Positions 1 through 11,151 of a DNA stretch of 64,000 bases are shown here, one piece after another (positions within the stretch are counted from its first letter, which is position 1; each line of letters starts with the position of its first letter). Source of the stretch: Flavobacteriaceae bacterium. GTDB taxonomy: Bacteria; Bacteroidota; Bacteroidia; Flavobacteriales; Flavobacteriaceae. The notes below the pieces were generated by a model. It was not told the origin of the DNA, searched no databases, and was given only the letters and a program-made list of their open reading frames with translations. Both the position numbers and the translations under genes were made by a program. Where the stretch lies: positions 2,140,321 through 2,204,320 of the forward strand of contig CP031964.1 in the NCBI GenBank assembly GCA_003443635.1, written 5' to 3'.

Positions 1-528
1 GAAGACGTGTTGTCTACCGATTTAGTCGAATATGTTCAAGGAAACGATGATGAATTATTATATCCAATTCCACTAGGAGCATCTTTAATGGGACTATCTT
101 TATTAAGGCATTCTTATGATGGCAATTCTTCAAAAGGAGTTGTTGGTAAATCAAACTTAATTGCTACAGCTTACTTGTATTTAAATTCTCCTTATTTATG
201 GGGAGGTAAAACACCTTTTGGAATAGATTGTTCAGGTTTTACTCAAATGGTTTATAAACTTAATGGTTATAAGTTATTAAGAGATGCTTCTCAACAGGCA
301 ACACAAGGTGAAGCCTTAAGTTTTATTGAAGAAAGTGAGCCAGGAGATTTAGCTTTTTTTGATAATTCAGAAGGAGATATTATTCATGTTGGTATCATAA
401 TGGAAGATAATTACATTATTCACGCTCACGGAAAAGTTAGAATCGATCGTTTAGATCATACTGGTATTTATAATGTAGAAAAGAAAATGCATACTCATAA
501 ATTAAGAGTTATTAAAAAAATCATATAA
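1..528 (+). CDS. NlpC/P60 family cell-wall peptidase (C40), 5' end cut by window
   Basis: The frame is open from base 1, so the gene begins before the window; 175 residues are visible. The C-terminal half is an NlpC/P60 domain: the catalytic cysteine lies in GIDCSGF (about residue 77), the histidine in IIHVGI (about 129), and a third polar residue in IIHAHG (about 141). The family hydrolyses the D-Glu/meso-diaminopimelate bond or related bonds in peptidoglycan peptides. Flavobacterial homologues usually have SH3-like domains upstream of the catalytic domain; the visible N-terminal stretch would be the end of that part. It faces the convergent TPR gene across a hairpin terminator. The family call is firm; the exact bond cut is not known. 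Confidence 0.9.
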   Translation, partial: EDVLSTDLVEYVQGNDDELLYPIPLGASLMGLSLLRHSYDGNSSKGVVGKSNLIATAYLYLNSPYLWGGKTPFGIDCSGFTQMVYKLNGYKLLRDASQQATQGEALSFIEESEPGDLAFFDNSEGDIIHVGIIMEDNYIIHAHGKVRIDRLDHTGIYNVEKKMHTHKLRVIKKII

Positions 529-530
529 AT

Positions 531-566
531 AAAAAAAGCCATTCCTAAAAAGAACGGCTTTTTTTA
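531..566. terminator. Bidirectional intrinsic terminator between convergent genes
   Basis: A stem formed by AAAAAAGCC-TTC and GAA-GGCTTTTTT, with a short A-rich loop, is flanked by an A-run and a T-run. It can end transcripts from both sides: the NlpC/P60 gene on the plus strand and the gyrA-TPR pair on the minus strand. Confidence 0.8.
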
Positions 567-590
567 TTATTTATAATTGAAAATACTATC

Positions 591-1865
591 TTAGTTTCCA
601 GCTTCTATGGCTGCAACTTTAGCTTTCATTTCATTAAATTTTTCAGAGTCATCGATAGCTCCATAAAGATTCATTAATGTTTTTGCAGCATCTAAATATT
701 TAGGATTAACTTCTAATGCTTTATTTAAATATGGAATAGCATCTGTATAAAGTTTTTGTCTCTGAGCTTGTAGTTCATCAAACTTTTTATTATCTGCCGA
801 AGAAGTTCCTAAACTATTCATTTGATCTACAATTCCTTGCTCTTGACTAATTATTAATAATGCATTAGCCATTAATGCATTAATGTATTTAGGGTCTAAT
901 TTAAGTGCATGATCATAATGCTTTTTCGCATCTTCAACATCACCAACTTCCGAAGCGACAACTCCTAAATTATATATTAAATCAACATTATCAGGCTCTA
1001 ATTCAATAGCTTTTTGAATTAACTCTTTGTATTTATCTTTATTCCCAATTTTATATTGAATATTAGCTTCAGCTGTTAACAAACTAAAGTCATTTGGATT
1101 AATAGATTTTGCTCTCTCTATAGCCTTAATTGCTTCATCGTTTTTACCTTGAGCTACATAAATTAGAGCAACATTTTTTACTATATCACCAACTTTAGAT
1201 TCTTTCTTTTCATCTTTAGGGTTACTGTAACTAGACTTAAGAGCTACATCTCTTAAAGATTTGCTAGGAAATAATTCTTCTTTTCCAGATTCGTTATTTG
1301 TTGCATAATATTCTGTTGTTATACCTGTATAGCCTAATTTAATCAATTCGTCATAAAGATCTAATGCTCTATCAAAGTTTTGTCCATTCTGAGACAGTAA
1401 AGCTGAATTGTATAAGTAAACAGTATCTCTTGGAGATACTCTGTAGGCTTTTTCAAAACTATTAGAAGCTTCTTTAAAATTCTTTTCTTCTAAGAATTGT
1501 TGCCCTTTTTCATATAGATTACCAATAATCCCTTGTTTAATGGTTTCTATTTGAGGTTTATAAATAAATTTACCTAACTCATTTTCAATATCAGAAACTT
1601 GATTAAAAGCATTAATAGATTCAGTTAGCTCATTATCTGTACCTTTTCCATCAGCATATAGAGCTTGTCCTTTTAAAAAGTAAAACTTTGCTTTAGTTTT
1701 ATTATCCATTGCAGATAAAAGTCCTTCAGCAACTTGAACTCCAGATTTTGCAGTAGCAAAATCACCAGATTTAATTGCTTTTTCTATTGCTTTAACTTCT
1801 TTTTTTTGTGCAAAAATTAATGAGCCAATCATTAATGCTACGCTCATTACAACATATTTTTTCAT
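591..1865 (-). CDS. Secreted tetratricopeptide-repeat protein
   Basis: This 424-residue protein has an N-terminal signal peptide ending at LIFAQ (about residue 20). The rest is mostly helical TPR-like repeats, clearest around residues 115-165, 230-335 and 375-405, where the pattern of Gly/Ala-Tyr-Ala and Asn-Pro spacing recurs. TPR proteins are scaffolds for protein contacts; in flavobacteria such periplasmic proteins often follow gyrA. It starts 12 bp downstream of gyrA on the same strand, so the two are probably co-transcribed. No enzyme motif is visible and the partner is unknown. Confidence 0.85.
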   Translation of the reverse strand: MKKYVVMSVALMIGSLIFAQKKEVKAIEKAIKSGDFATAKSGVQVAEGLLSAMDNKTKAKFYFLKGQALYADGKGTDNELTESINAFNQVSDIENELGKFIYKPQIETIKQGIIGNLYEKGQQFLEEKNFKEASNSFEKAYRVSPRDTVYLYNSALLSQNGQNFDRALDLYDELIKLGYTGITTEYYATNNESGKEELFPSKSLRDVALKSSYSNPKDEKKESKVGDIVKNVALIYVAQGKNDEAIKAIERAKSINPNDFSLLTAEANIQYKIGNKDKYKELIQKAIELEPDNVDLIYNLGVVASEVGDVEDAKKHYDHALKLDPKYINALMANALLIISQEQGIVDQMNSLGTSSADNKKFDELQAQRQKLYTDAIPYLNKALEVNPKYLDAAKTLMNLYGAIDDSEKFNEMKAKVAAIEAGN

Positions 1866-1877
1866 TTTTAGTGAATT

Positions 1878-4421
1878 TTAATTATTATCAGTTTGTTTAT
1901 TGTTATCATTTTCTTCAGTATCAATAGCTGTGCCATTATCAGTAACATTCTCTATTTCATCATTTTCATCAACATTATCTTCATCATGCATCACTTTAGC
2001 AACTGCCGCAATAGAATCACTATTTTTTAAGTTAATCAATTTAACACCTTGTGTTGCTCTTCCCATTACTCTTAAATCTTCAACAGCCATGCGAATTGCT
2101 ATTCCAGATTTATTGATGATCATTAAATCATCATCATCAGTTACATTTTTTATAGATACTAAATTACCAGTTTTTTCAGTAATAGAAATCGTTTTCACTC
2201 CTTTACCTCCTCTATTAGTAACTCTATAGTCTTCTAAACTAGAGCGTTTTCCATATCCATTTTCTGAGACTACTAAGATATTACTTTTCATGTCATTTAC
2301 AGCTATCATACCAATTACTTCATCGGTTTTTTCATTTGCCAATCTAATTCCACGAACTCCAGATGCACCTCTTCCCATCGGTCTAGTTTTAGCCTCTTCA
2401 AAACGTATGGCTTTTCCAGATTTTAAAGCTAGCATTACTTGGCTTTCACCTGTAGTAAGTTTTGCTTCTAATAATTCATCCTCCTCCTTTATTGTAATAG
2501 CATTAATACCATTAGTTCGAGGTCTAGAATATTGCTCTAATGAAGTTTTTTTAACTTGACCTTTTTTAGTAGCCATAATCACATAGTGATTATTTATGTA
2601 ATCTTCATCTTTTAAATCTTGAGTACAAATAAACGCTTTTACTTTATCTCCTTGTTCTATATTTATTAGGTTCTGAATTGCTCTCCCTTTAGATGTTTTA
2701 CTTCCTTCAGGAATTTCATATACACGCATCCAAAAACATTTACCCTTTTGAGTAAAGAACAGCATATATTGGTGATTAGTTCCAACAAATAAATGCTCTA
2801 AGAAATCTTCATTACGTGTTGTTGATGCTTTTTGACCTACTCCTCCTCTATTTTGAGTTTTATATTCATTAAGAGAAGTACGTTTAATATATCCAGCATG
2901 AGAAATAGTAATTACTACTTTTTCATTAGGAATCATGTCTTCTATAGATAGGTCACCTCCTGCATACTCAATTACAGAACGTCGTTCATCTCCATATTTA
3001 TCTTTAACTTCTAATAACTCAGTTTTAATAATATCCATTCGACGCTCTTTCTTCTCCAAGATATCTTTTAAATCTGCAATAGTTATTAATAAAGCATCAT
3101 ATTCATTTCTTAATTTATCTTGTTCTAATCCAGTTAATTGGCGCAATCTCATCTCTACAATTGCTTTCGCCTGAATTTCTGTTAATTTAAAAGCATCAAT
3201 TAATTTTTGTCTTGCTTCATCTGCATTAGACGATCCGCGGATTAATCGTATTACTTCATCTATATTATCAGATGCTATAATTAACCCTTCTAAAATATGT
3301 GCTCTTTCTTCAGCTTTTCTTAATTCATATTTTGTTCTGCGAACTACAACTTCGTGTCGATGTTCTACAAAATGATGAATCATATCTTTTAGATTCAATA
3401 ATTGTGGACGCCCATTTACAAGAGCAATATTATTTACACTAAAAGAAGATTGTAATGCTGTATATTTATATAACTTATTTAAAACGATATTTGGTATAGC
3501 ATCTCGTTTTAAAACATAAACAATACGCATCCCGCTTCTATCAGATTCATCTCTAATTGTAGAAATTCCTTCAAGTTTTTTATCATTTACTAAATCAGCA
3601 GTTTTCTTAATCATATCTGCTTTATTTATTTGATAAGGAATTTCTGTGACGATAATGCATTCTCTACCTTGAACTTCTTCAATAATGGCTTTACCACGCA
3701 TTACTATACGTCCTCTACCCGTTTTAAATGCTTCTCTAACACCATCATAACCATAGATTGTTCCGCCAGTAGGGAAATCCGGAGCTTTAACATGTGTTAT
3801 TAATTCATCTACTTCTATATCAGTATTATCTATATAAGCGACTGTGCCATCTACTACTTCAGATAGATTATGAGGTGGCATATTGGTAGCCATCCCAACA
3901 GCGATACCCGAAGCTCCATTAACCAAAAGTCCAGGGATTCTAGTAGGTAAAACCGTAGGCTCATTTAAAGTATCATCAAAATTTAATTTATGATCTACCG
4001 TTTCTTTATCAATATCTGCAAGCATATCTTCAGATATTTTTCGCATACGTGCTTCCGTATAACGCATTGCAGCTGGGCTATCACCATCGATAGAACCAAA
4101 ATTTCCTTGACCATCTACTAGCATATATCGTAAACTCCAATCTTGAGCCATACGCACCATAGCGTCATATACAGATGTATCACCATGTGGATGATACTTT
4201 CCTAAAACTTCTCCAACAATTCTTGCTGATTTTTTATGAGCACCTGTTGCTCTAACACCTAATTCATGCATACCAAAAAGTACACGTCTGTGAACAGGTT
4301 TTAATCCATCTCGTACATCTGGTAATGCACGTGACACAATGACCGACATTGAATAATCAATGTAAGCCGATTTCATTTCATCTTCAATATTAATTGGAAT
4401 CAATTTCTCTCCTTCTGCCAT
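1878..4421 (-). CDS. gyrA: DNA gyrase subunit A
   Basis: 847 residues, the usual Bacteroidota length. GyrA breaks and rejoins DNA in the A2B2 gyrase that adds negative supercoils. The N-terminal winged-helix/breakage domain holds the active-site tyrosine in AMRYTEARM (Tyr121). The quinolone-determining region reads [10 protein letters not shown], with Thr82 and Asp86 at the positions of E. coli Ser83 and Asp87; Thr here is common in flavobacteria and need not mean resistance. A coiled coil follows (about 420-480), then the C-terminal beta-pinwheel with a GyrA-box-like QNRGGVG. The last 35 or so residues are very acidic and Asn-rich, as in relatives. It is the first gene of a likely two-gene unit with the TPR gene. 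Start at the ATG giving [10 protein letters not shown]. Confidence 0.98.
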   Translation of the reverse strand: MAEGEKLIPINIEDEMKSAYIDYSMSVIVSRALPDVRDGLKPVHRRVLFGMHELGVRATGAHKKSARIVGEVLGKYHPHGDTSVYDAMVRMAQDWSLRYMLVDGQGNFGSIDGDSPAAMRYTEARMRKISEDMLADIDKETVDHKLNFDDTLNEPTVLPTRIPGLLVNGASGIAVGMATNMPPHNLSEVVDGTVAYIDNTDIEVDELITHVKAPDFPTGGTIYGYDGVREAFKTGRGRIVMRGKAIIEEVQGRECIIVTEIPYQINKADMIKKTADLVNDKKLEGISTIRDESDRSGMRIVYVLKRDAIPNIVLNKLYKYTALQSSFSVNNIALVNGRPQLLNLKDMIHHFVEHRHEVVVRRTKYELRKAEERAHILEGLIIASDNIDEVIRLIRGSSNADEARQKLIDAFKLTEIQAKAIVEMRLRQLTGLEQDKLRNEYDALLITIADLKDILEKKERRMDIIKTELLEVKDKYGDERRSVIEYAGGDLSIEDMIPNEKVVITISHAGYIKRTSLNEYKTQNRGGVGQKASTTRNEDFLEHLFVGTNHQYMLFFTQKGKCFWMRVYEIPEGSKTSKGRAIQNLINIEQGDKVKAFICTQDLKDEDYINNHYVIMATKKGQVKKTSLEQYSRPRTNGINAITIKEEDELLEAKLTTGESQVMLALKSGKAIRFEEAKTRPMGRGASGVRGIRLANEKTDEVIGMIAVNDMKSNILVVSENGYGKRSSLEDYRVTNRGGKGVKTISITEKTGNLVSIKNVTDDDDLMIINKSGIAIRMAVEDLRVMGRATQGVKLINLKNSDSIAAVAKVMHDEDNVDENDEIENVTDNGTAIDTEENDNNKQTDNN

Positions 4422-4681
4422 ATAATAAATTAATTAGTTTTTGTAGGTTTTCAAACCGAGCTAATATAAGGATTTTGTTAATCTTGAGTCATTAAAATAA
4501 GCTGTTTTTTTAAGACTTTTTATCAACAATTTTTAGAATGTTTTTCGTTAATAAATATGGTGTTAAATATTTTTATTTAATAGAGTTTTTTTGTCAATTA
4601 GCCATATACTAAGTAAAAAGGTATAGTTTTTGCCTTTATACTTATGTTTTTTATTATTTTTAATGCAGAAAGAATTGATTT

Positions 4682-7237
4682 ATGGACGATAATTTTTCCC
4701 CAAGAGTAAAAGATGTTATAGCATATAGCAAAGAAGAAGCCTTACGTTTAGGCCACGATTTTATTGGTACCGAGCATTTAATGTTAGGTCTTTTAAGAGA
4801 TGGTAACGGAAAAGCAATAGATATTTTAAGTGCTTTAGATATAGATTTAAGTCATTTAAGACGAAAAGTAGAAATATTAAGCCCTGCTAATCCCAATATC
4901 ACTGTATCTTCTAACGAAAAGAAGAATTTACATTTAACACGACAAGCAGAACGTGCTTTAAAAACAACTTTTTTAGAAGCTAAATTATTTCAAAGTACAT
5001 CTATTAATACGGCTCATTTGTTATTATGTATCTTAAGAAATGAAAATGACCCCACTACAAAACTTTTAAATAAACTTAAAGTAGATTACGATAACGTGAA
5101 AGAACAGTTTAAATATATGATTACTAATGACAGTAATGATGATTTTATAGAATCACCTAAAGCAGAATCTTTTCCAAATGAAGATGCATCTTCTAGTGAA
5201 GAAGGAAAAGATAACCCATTTAGTCAATCATCTGCCAAAGCGACAAAAAAATCCAAAACACCCGTCCTTGATAATTTTGGCCGTGATTTAACAGCAATGG
5301 CAGAAGAAGGAAAATTAGATCCTGTTGTTGGTAGAGAAAAAGAAATACAACGTGTTTCTCAAATTTTGAGTAGACGTAAAAAGAATAATCCTCTTTTAAT
5401 CGGTGAGCCTGGAGTTGGTAAATCTGCAATTGCAGAAGGATTAGCAAACAGAATTGTAAGCCGTAAAGTATCTCGTATTTTATTCAATAAGCGCGTCGTA
5501 ACTTTAGATTTAGCAAGTTTAGTCGCTGGGACAAAATACCGCGGGCAGTTTGAAGAACGTATGAAAGCAGTCATGAATGAGCTTGAAAAAAATGATGATA
5601 TCATTCTTTTCATTGATGAGATTCATACTATAGTTGGTGCTGGTGGTGCTACAGGAAGCTTAGATGCTTCAAATATGTTTAAACCTGCATTAGCTCGAGG
5701 AGAGATACAATGTATTGGTGCTACTACTCTAGATGAGTACAGACAATATATTGAAAAAGATGGTGCTTTAGAGCGACGATTTCAAAAGGTTATTGTAGAA
5801 CCTACTACTGTTGAAGAAACTATTGAGATTTTAAATAATATAAAAGAGAAATACGAATCACATCACAATGTAGAATATACTCCTGAAGCAATTGAAGCTT
5901 GTGTAAAGTTAACTAATCGTTATATGACGGAGCGTTTTTTACCAGACAAAGCTATTGATGCTTTAGATGAAGCTGGTTCACGTGTGCATATCACTAATAT
6001 TGACGTTCCTAAACAAATTCTTGAATTAGAAAATCAATTAGAAGATGTTAGATTAACTAAAACTTCTGTTGTAAAAAAACAAAAATATGAGGAAGCAGCA
6101 AAACTTCGTGATGACGAAAAGCGATTAGAAAAAAGCTTAGCAGATGCACAAGCCAAATGGGAAGACGATTCTAAAATGCATCGTGAAATAGTTGATGAAG
6201 AAAGTGTTGCAGATGTTGTTTCTATGATGACAGGAATACCTGTAAATCGTATTGCTCAAACTGAAAGTAACAAATTAGCTTTATTACCTGAACTTATTAA
6301 AGGTAAGGTTATTGGTCAAGATGAAGCAGTAAATAAAGTTGTAAAAGCAATTCAACGTAACCGTGCTGGATTAAAAGATCCTAATAAGCCAATTGGTTCA
6401 TTTATTTTTTTAGGACAAACTGGAGTTGGGAAAACACAATTAGCTAAAGTACTATCTCGCGAGTTATTTGATAGTGAAGATTCTATTGTACGAATCGATA
6501 TGAGTGAATATATGGAGAAATTTGCTATTTCTCGTTTAATTGGAGCACCTCCAGGATATGTTGGTTATGAAGAAGGCGGACAATTAACTGAAAAGATAAG
6601 GCGTAAACCATATGCTGTTGTTCTTTTGGATGAAATTGAGAAAGCACATCCAGATGTTTTTAATATGCTTTTACAAGTTTTAGATGATGGTTTTTTAACC
6701 GATAGTTTAGGGCGAAAAATAGATTTTAGTAATACTATTATTATTATGACTTCAAATATTGGAGCTCGTAAACTTAAAGACTTTGGCACTGGTGTAGGTT
6801 TTGGAACTGCGGCACAAAAATCTCAAGCTTCAACCAATGCTAGAGGTGTTATAGAAAATGCGCTTAAGAAAGCATTTGCTCCCGAATTCTTAAATAGAAT
6901 AGATGATGTTGTTGTGTTTAATGTTCTAGAAAAAGAAGATATTAATAAAATTATTGATATAGAGTTAACAAAGCTTTTAAGTCGCATAAAAGATCTTGGA
7001 TATATACTCAAACTCAGTAAAAAAGCTAAAGGATTTATTGCAGACAAAGGTTTCGATCAACAATATGGCGCACGTCCTTTAAAACGGGCCATTCAAAAGT
7101 ATATTGAAGATGCTTTAGCTGAGGAAATTATAACATCAAAAATCAATGATGGGGACGTTATTACTATGGATTTAAATAAAGATGAAACAGAGCTTATTGT
7201 AAAAATTAAACGTGCAGAAAAATCAGCAGAATCATAA
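4682..7237 (+). CDS. clpC: ATP-dependent Clp protease ATP-binding subunit ClpC
   Basis: 851 residues, a full-length Hsp100 unfoldase. Domains in order: double Clp-N repeat (about 1-145); acidic/serine-rich linker (150-195); first AAA+ module with Walker A GEPGVGKS (241-248) and Walker B IILFIDE; a UVR-type coiled middle domain (about 440-490); second AAA+ module with GQTGVGKT (about 578-585); and a ClpB D2-small C-terminal domain. The short UVR-type middle domain, rather than ClpB's long coiled coil, argues for ClpC. It unfolds substrates and feeds them to ClpP, which is not in this window. It is a single gene, followed by its own terminator and divergent from gyrA across 260 bp. Confidence 0.95.
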   Translation: MDDNFSPRVKDVIAYSKEEALRLGHDFIGTEHLMLGLLRDGNGKAIDILSALDIDLSHLRRKVEILSPANPNITVSSNEKKNLHLTRQAERALKTTFLEAKLFQSTSINTAHLLLCILRNENDPTTKLLNKLKVDYDNVKEQFKYMITNDSNDDFIESPKAESFPNEDASSSEEGKDNPFSQSSAKATKKSKTPVLDNFGRDLTAMAEEGKLDPVVGREKEIQRVSQILSRRKKNNPLLIGEPGVGKSAIAEGLANRIVSRKVSRILFNKRVVTLDLASLVAGTKYRGQFEERMKAVMNELEKNDDIILFIDEIHTIVGAGGATGSLDASNMFKPALARGEIQCIGATTLDEYRQYIEKDGALERRFQKVIVEPTTVEETIEILNNIKEKYESHHNVEYTPEAIEACVKLTNRYMTERFLPDKAIDALDEAGSRVHITNIDVPKQILELENQLEDVRLTKTSVVKKQKYEEAAKLRDDEKRLEKSLADAQAKWEDDSKMHREIVDEESVADVVSMMTGIPVNRIAQTESNKLALLPELIKGKVIGQDEAVNKVVKAIQRNRAGLKDPNKPIGSFIFLGQTGVGKTQLAKVLSRELFDSEDSIVRIDMSEYMEKFAISRLIGAPPGYVGYEEGGQLTEKIRRKPYAVVLLDEIEKAHPDVFNMLLQVLDDGFLTDSLGRKIDFSNTIIIMTSNIGARKLKDFGTGVGFGTAAQKSQASTNARGVIENALKKAFAPEFLNRIDDVVVFNVLEKEDINKIIDIELTKLLSRIKDLGYILKLSKKAKGFIADKGFDQQYGARPLKRAIQKYIEDALAEEIITSKINDGDVITMDLNKDETELIVKIKRAEKSAES

Positions 7238-7258
7238 TTGATTTTCAAACTGTTATAT

Positions 7259-7293
7259 AAAAAGCTTCATATATTATCATATGAAGCTTTTTT
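7259..7293 (+). terminator. Intrinsic terminator after clpC
   Basis: A perfect 13-bp stem (AAAAGCTTCATAT with ATATGAAGCTTTT), a 6-nt loop and a T-run, starting about 20 bp after the clpC stop. Confidence 0.85.
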
Positions 7294-7322
7294 ATTAACC
7301 TAAAAAATGATAATTTTAAAGT

Positions 7323-7712
7323 ATGAGAGTTCTTTTAAGCTATGATTTTGGGAATATTAAAGTATTTGAAAATTATATCATATCTGTTATGAATGAAGGA
7401 GTTACGGTAACTTCTGAAGTAAACAAGATCATTAATAAAGTGATTGATCAATATTTCCCAAATAAGAACTTTATTTACATAGCACATCGTATTCATTCAT
7501 ATGCTGTAGATCCAGCTGTTTATACAGAAATATCTCAAATAAAAAACCTAACTGGTGTTGCAGTTGTATCTGCAAATAGAATAGCTTTAAACAATGCCGA
7601 GATGGAAAAAATATTTACAACCAAGCCTTTTGAGATTTTCTACACCATTGAAGAAGCCGTAACTTGGGCAAATACTTTAAATAATAATAACAATAGTACT
7701 ATAAAAAAATAA
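7323..7712 (+). CDS. Conserved small protein, possible SpoIIAA/STAS-like fold
   Basis: 129 residues, soluble, no signal peptide. The pattern of short beta strands and helices, with a central strand IYIAHRIHSY and a later strand GVAVVS, resembles the SpoIIAA-like/STAS-SEC14-like small proteins common in flavobacteria; this is a resemblance judged by eye, not a motif match. The tail is an Asn/Lys-rich, low-complexity stretch. It ends 1 bp before the convergent nnr stop. No catalytic residue is evident. Function unknown. Confidence 0.65.
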   Translation: MRVLLSYDFGNIKVFENYIISVMNEGVTVTSEVNKIINKVIDQYFPNKNFIYIAHRIHSYAVDPAVYTEISQIKNLTGVAVVSANRIALNNAEMEKIFTTKPFEIFYTIEEAVTWANTLNNNNNSTIKK

Positions 7713-7713
7713 A

Positions 7714-9261
7714 TTATTTAGTTTCAGTTTCTGATTGGTTTATTTGCTCAGGTTGTTTAAACAAACCTAAGTAAGCTTCTCCTAAATAATCGATCACATG
7801 GCTAGCTATTAAGCTTTGATACGCAAAATCTTCTAAAGCAATATCGGCAGATTTCCCGTGTAAGTATACACCAAATATTGAAGCCATTAAGGGGTCATAT
7901 CCTTGCGATATTAATCCAGTAATAACACCTGTAAGCACATCTCCTGTACCTGCAGTGGCTAGTCCCGGATTTCCTGTAGAATTAATATATAATCTGTCAT
8001 CAAATACGGTAATCGTATGTGCTCCTTTAACCACTAAAACAATATCATATTTCTTTGCAAATGCTTTGGCTTTAGATAATTTATCAAAATCGTTTGCCCA
8101 AGCTCCTATTAATCTTTCTAATTCTTTAGGATGTGGTGTTAACACACTTTTCTCAGGCAGTTGCTTTAATAATGTTTTATGTTTGGCTAATATATTTATG
8201 CCATCGGCATCTATAACCAAAGGAATTTTATTAGTTTTTAAAAATGCTTTAAATCCATCAATTGTTTTTTTATGAGTTCCTACCCCTACTCCAAATGCAA
8301 TTACTGTTGGTTCAATGTCAAATTTAATAGTACTTATTAACTCTTCATCAGGATCAGTAATTACCATAGCTTCGGGTAAAGCAGATTGTAATGTAGTATA
8401 CCCACATTTAGGAATAAAAGCAGTTACCAATCCTGCTCCAGAAACTAATGCACTTTTGCTAGCCAACAACGATGCTCCTATTTTGCCATAACTTCCTCCA
8501 ATAATTAAACTATGCCCAAAATCTCCTTTATGAGAAAACTTTTCTCTTGGTCTGTAAAGTTGTAAAACTTCTAATTTCCCTAATATTTCTGCTTCGCTAA
8601 TAGTAGAGTTAATATATTCAAGATCTGCTCCAATATCTATGACTTCCCATTGTACTGTAAATTTTGCTGTTTCTGGTAAAAAGAATACTAGCTTAGGGGT
8701 TCCAAAACTTAATGTATAACCAGCTGTAACTACTGCAGCTTCATTTTCAGGAGCTTTGTCTAAAAACAAACCTGATGGAATATCTACAGATAATGTATAA
8801 GCTTTAGATGCTCTAAAATGTTCAAAAAGTGCTATAATCCAATCATCAATAGGGCGATTTAATCCTATACCAAAAACGGCGTCTACAATAATATCATCAC
8901 GACCTATTTCAGGGAATTCTTCTTTACAGGTTAATAATTTAGGCCAATCTTTTGTTACATTTTTTATGCGATCATAATTAATTAAAAAATCTTTAGAACG
9001 CTTATCACTACAATTAGTCACATAAGTAATTACATTGTAACCATGTGTTATTAAATGTCTTGCTATTACTAAGCCGCTTCCTCCATTGTTGCCAATTCCA
9101 CAAAATATATGTATTGGTACTTGAGCACCTTGCATACGAGCATGCAACCAATTAAAAATTTGAGTACCACTTCGCTCCATCAAATCTGTTGAAGAGATAC
9201 CTTGTCTTTCAGACATTACTCTAATTCCTTCATAAATCTGAGCTTTAGAAAATATTTTCAT
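7714..9261 (-). CDS. nnr: Bifunctional NAD(P)HX epimerase / ADP- or ATP-dependent NAD(P)HX dehydratase
   Basis: 515 residues, a fusion of the YjeF_N epimerase domain (about 1-215) and the ribokinase-like YjeF_C dehydratase domain (about 235-500). It repairs hydrated NADH/NADPH: the epimerase interconverts R and S forms and the C-domain dehydrates the S form with a nucleotide cofactor. The C-domain shows the family signature NPGLATAGTGD and downstream GxxTGxI. In the epimerase domain the normally conserved GNNGGDG loop reads GNNGGSG, with Ser62 replacing Asp. Other N-domain landmarks (VDAVFGIGL, SVDIPSG) are intact. It is tail-to-tail with the small protein at 7323 and head-to-tail with the aminopeptidase upstream (32-bp gap). 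Confidence 0.93.
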   Translation of the reverse strand: MKIFSKAQIYEGIRVMSERQGISSTDLMERSGTQIFNWLHARMQGAQVPIHIFCGIGNNGGSGLVIARHLITHGYNVITYVTNCSDKRSKDFLINYDRIKNVTKDWPKLLTCKEEFPEIGRDDIIVDAVFGIGLNRPIDDWIIALFEHFRASKAYTLSVDIPSGLFLDKAPENEAAVVTAGYTLSFGTPKLVFFLPETAKFTVQWEVIDIGADLEYINSTISEAEILGKLEVLQLYRPREKFSHKGDFGHSLIIGGSYGKIGASLLASKSALVSGAGLVTAFIPKCGYTTLQSALPEAMVITDPDEELISTIKFDIEPTVIAFGVGVGTHKKTIDGFKAFLKTNKIPLVIDADGINILAKHKTLLKQLPEKSVLTPHPKELERLIGAWANDFDKLSKAKAFAKKYDIVLVVKGAHTITVFDDRLYINSTGNPGLATAGTGDVLTGVITGLISQGYDPLMASIFGVYLHGKSADIALEDFAYQSLIASHVIDYLGEAYLGLFKQPEQINQSETETK

Positions 9262-9293
9262 TTAAAGAAACGCTATTATAAAATTGAAGTAAA

Positions 9294-10916
9294 TTAATCT
9301 AGTTTTGGTAATTTAAACCCATCTAATACGCTAGTTTCTTTCATTAAAGCTTCAATATCTTCAGATTTACGTGGTGCTTCTCCAGAGAGATTTACAGGTC
9401 CGTTTTCTGTAATTAAAATATCATCTTCTATGCGTACTGCTATTCCCCACCATTTTTCATCACAAGGGCTTCCTTCAGGAATATAGATTCCTGGCTCGAC
9501 AGTAATTACCATATTAGCTTCATAATCTTGATATAATCCTGGATCGTGGACATCTAATCCTAAATAATGAGAAGTTCCGTGAGGAAAATACCGTCTTACT
9601 TCATTTGCGTTTTTAATTATTCCTAATTTTAATAAACCTTCTGTTAATACTTTTGAAGCTGCTCTACCTGGTGCTCTAAAACTATTGCCAATACGAGCTG
9701 CTTCAATTCCTGCTTCTTGGGCATCGTATACCAAATCGTAAATTGTTTTTTGCTCTTCAGAAAATTTACCATTTGCTGGAATTGTTCGAGTCACATCTGC
9801 AGAATAGCCATGATATTCAGCTCCTAAATCCATTAGCACTAAATCATTTTCTACTTTAAGTTTATTGTTTTCTATATAATGTAGTACACAACCATTTTCT
9901 CCAGCACCTACAATAGATGGATAACCTTCATATTCACTACCATACTTTTTATAGATAAATTCATGAACACCTTGTATTTCTATTTCAGACATATTAACGT
10001 GCATAGCTTTCATAATTTCACGTTGCCCTATTGCAGAAATACGAATTGCTTTAGTAAGCAATTTCATTTCTTCTTCGGTTTTAATCTGTCTTAAACCAGC
10101 CATAATCGTAGAAAGTGTTCGTGTATCTATATTACTTTTTGGTTTAACCGCTATGGCTTGTTGCTTTAATTCTAATCGCAATTTTGGATCAGAAGCGTTT
10201 ACATAATTATTTATAATCTTATCATTCTTTAATTCAGGATTAGTTTCAATGGCACGACCTATTGTTTGTGCAACATTGGCACTATTCTCAACATTTGTAC
10301 TTTTTATGAGTTCGTAAATTCTTTCTCGTGTGGCATTATTGGCGTATTCTCCATAATTTACTTGAGTTTTAAAAATTTCAACTAAACTAAATAAGTCGGC
10401 TTCATCTCTTGCAGAATCCCTATAATCATTTTGAAAGTTATTAAACATTACTTTGTCAAATTTTTCATATGTGATACCTGAATTTTTAAAATCTCTACCG
10501 TTAAACGCCATTTCAAACCCCAACTGTTCTTGTGAGCCTTTTACTCCTAAACGACGCCCTGTCCATTGTTCTGCTGCTGCATTTCTTTCTTGAACATATA
10601 AAATTTCGTTATAAGTTTTGCCTTCTGCATTAGTTTGATTTTCCGAAAATATAACCAATACTGCATGAGGTTCTTTATAACCCGTCAAATAATAAAAATT
10701 AGGGTCTTGATGATACACATATTCTACATCATTAGCTCGATTACGTACAGGGTTTGCAAAAAATACTGCAACACTATTTTTTTCCATTTTACTACGCAAT
10801 GCTTCTCTGCGTTCTTTATGAAATTCTTTAGTTAGATAATCTTTAGGAATTCCATTTTGAGCAAAACTTGTAATAACAGTAAGTACTGCAATAATAAAGG
10901 TAAGTTGGCTTTTCAT
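9294..10916 (-). CDS. Secreted Xaa-Pro aminopeptidase (M24B, aminopeptidase P)
   Basis: 540 residues with a signal peptide ending TSFAQ (about residue 20). The N-terminal creatinase/AMP_N domain is followed by a pita-bread M24 domain. All five metal ligands can be assigned: Asp in MDLGAEYHGY and SADVTRT, His in FPHGTSHYLG, Glu in VEPGIYIPEG and Glu in VRIEDD. It removes the first residue from peptides with proline at position two, probably in the periplasm or outside the cell. It is upstream of nnr on the same strand. Compared with E. coli PepP (about 440 residues) it is longer because of an insertion around residues 190-260. Confidence 0.93.
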   Translation of the reverse strand: MKSQLTFIIAVLTVITSFAQNGIPKDYLTKEFHKERREALRSKMEKNSVAVFFANPVRNRANDVEYVYHQDPNFYYLTGYKEPHAVLVIFSENQTNAEGKTYNEILYVQERNAAAEQWTGRRLGVKGSQEQLGFEMAFNGRDFKNSGITYEKFDKVMFNNFQNDYRDSARDEADLFSLVEIFKTQVNYGEYANNATRERIYELIKSTNVENSANVAQTIGRAIETNPELKNDKIINNYVNASDPKLRLELKQQAIAVKPKSNIDTRTLSTIMAGLRQIKTEEEMKLLTKAIRISAIGQREIMKAMHVNMSEIEIQGVHEFIYKKYGSEYEGYPSIVGAGENGCVLHYIENNKLKVENDLVLMDLGAEYHGYSADVTRTIPANGKFSEEQKTIYDLVYDAQEAGIEAARIGNSFRAPGRAASKVLTEGLLKLGIIKNANEVRRYFPHGTSHYLGLDVHDPGLYQDYEANMVITVEPGIYIPEGSPCDEKWWGIAVRIEDDILITENGPVNLSGEAPRKSEDIEALMKETSVLDGFKLPKLD

Positions 10917-11088
10917 CTGTTTGTATTATTTTTTTAGTAATCATTGTATCGTCCATAGAATCATCTTCTTGAATGATTTTTCTTAGTTATAGACTCTACT
11001 TTTTTGAAGGTTTGAAATTACGGAATATTACATAATTACGCTCGATTTTTAACAGAAGTTTTATAAAAGAGTTTCATTAGATTTTATG

Positions 11089-11096
11089 TAGTTTTG
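11089..11096 (+). promoter_or_regulatory. Promoter -7 element for gcvT
   Basis: TAGTTTTG matches the Bacteroidota consensus TAnnTTTG. Transcription would start near 11103, leaving a leader of about 50 nt. The -33 element is weak here. Confidence 0.5.
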
Positions 11097-11151
11097 CTAC
11101 TCACAAAAAAAGTAGTTTAATCAAAAAATATTGCATAAACATAAAACAGAT

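Noticed and set aside
1900-3174. Three plus-strand open frames opposite gyrA
   Set aside because: Antisense to a highly conserved gene, with Ser/Phe-rich shadow composition and no start context.
4178-4187. Thr at the GyrA Ser83-equivalent position as a quinolone-resistance change
   Set aside because: Thr at this site is usual in flavobacterial GyrA, so no inference about resistance is drawn.
4422-4681. Promoter elements in the gyrA-clpC divergent gap
   Set aside because: Only near misses to TAnnTTTG were seen (for example TATAGTTTTTG), so none is annotated.
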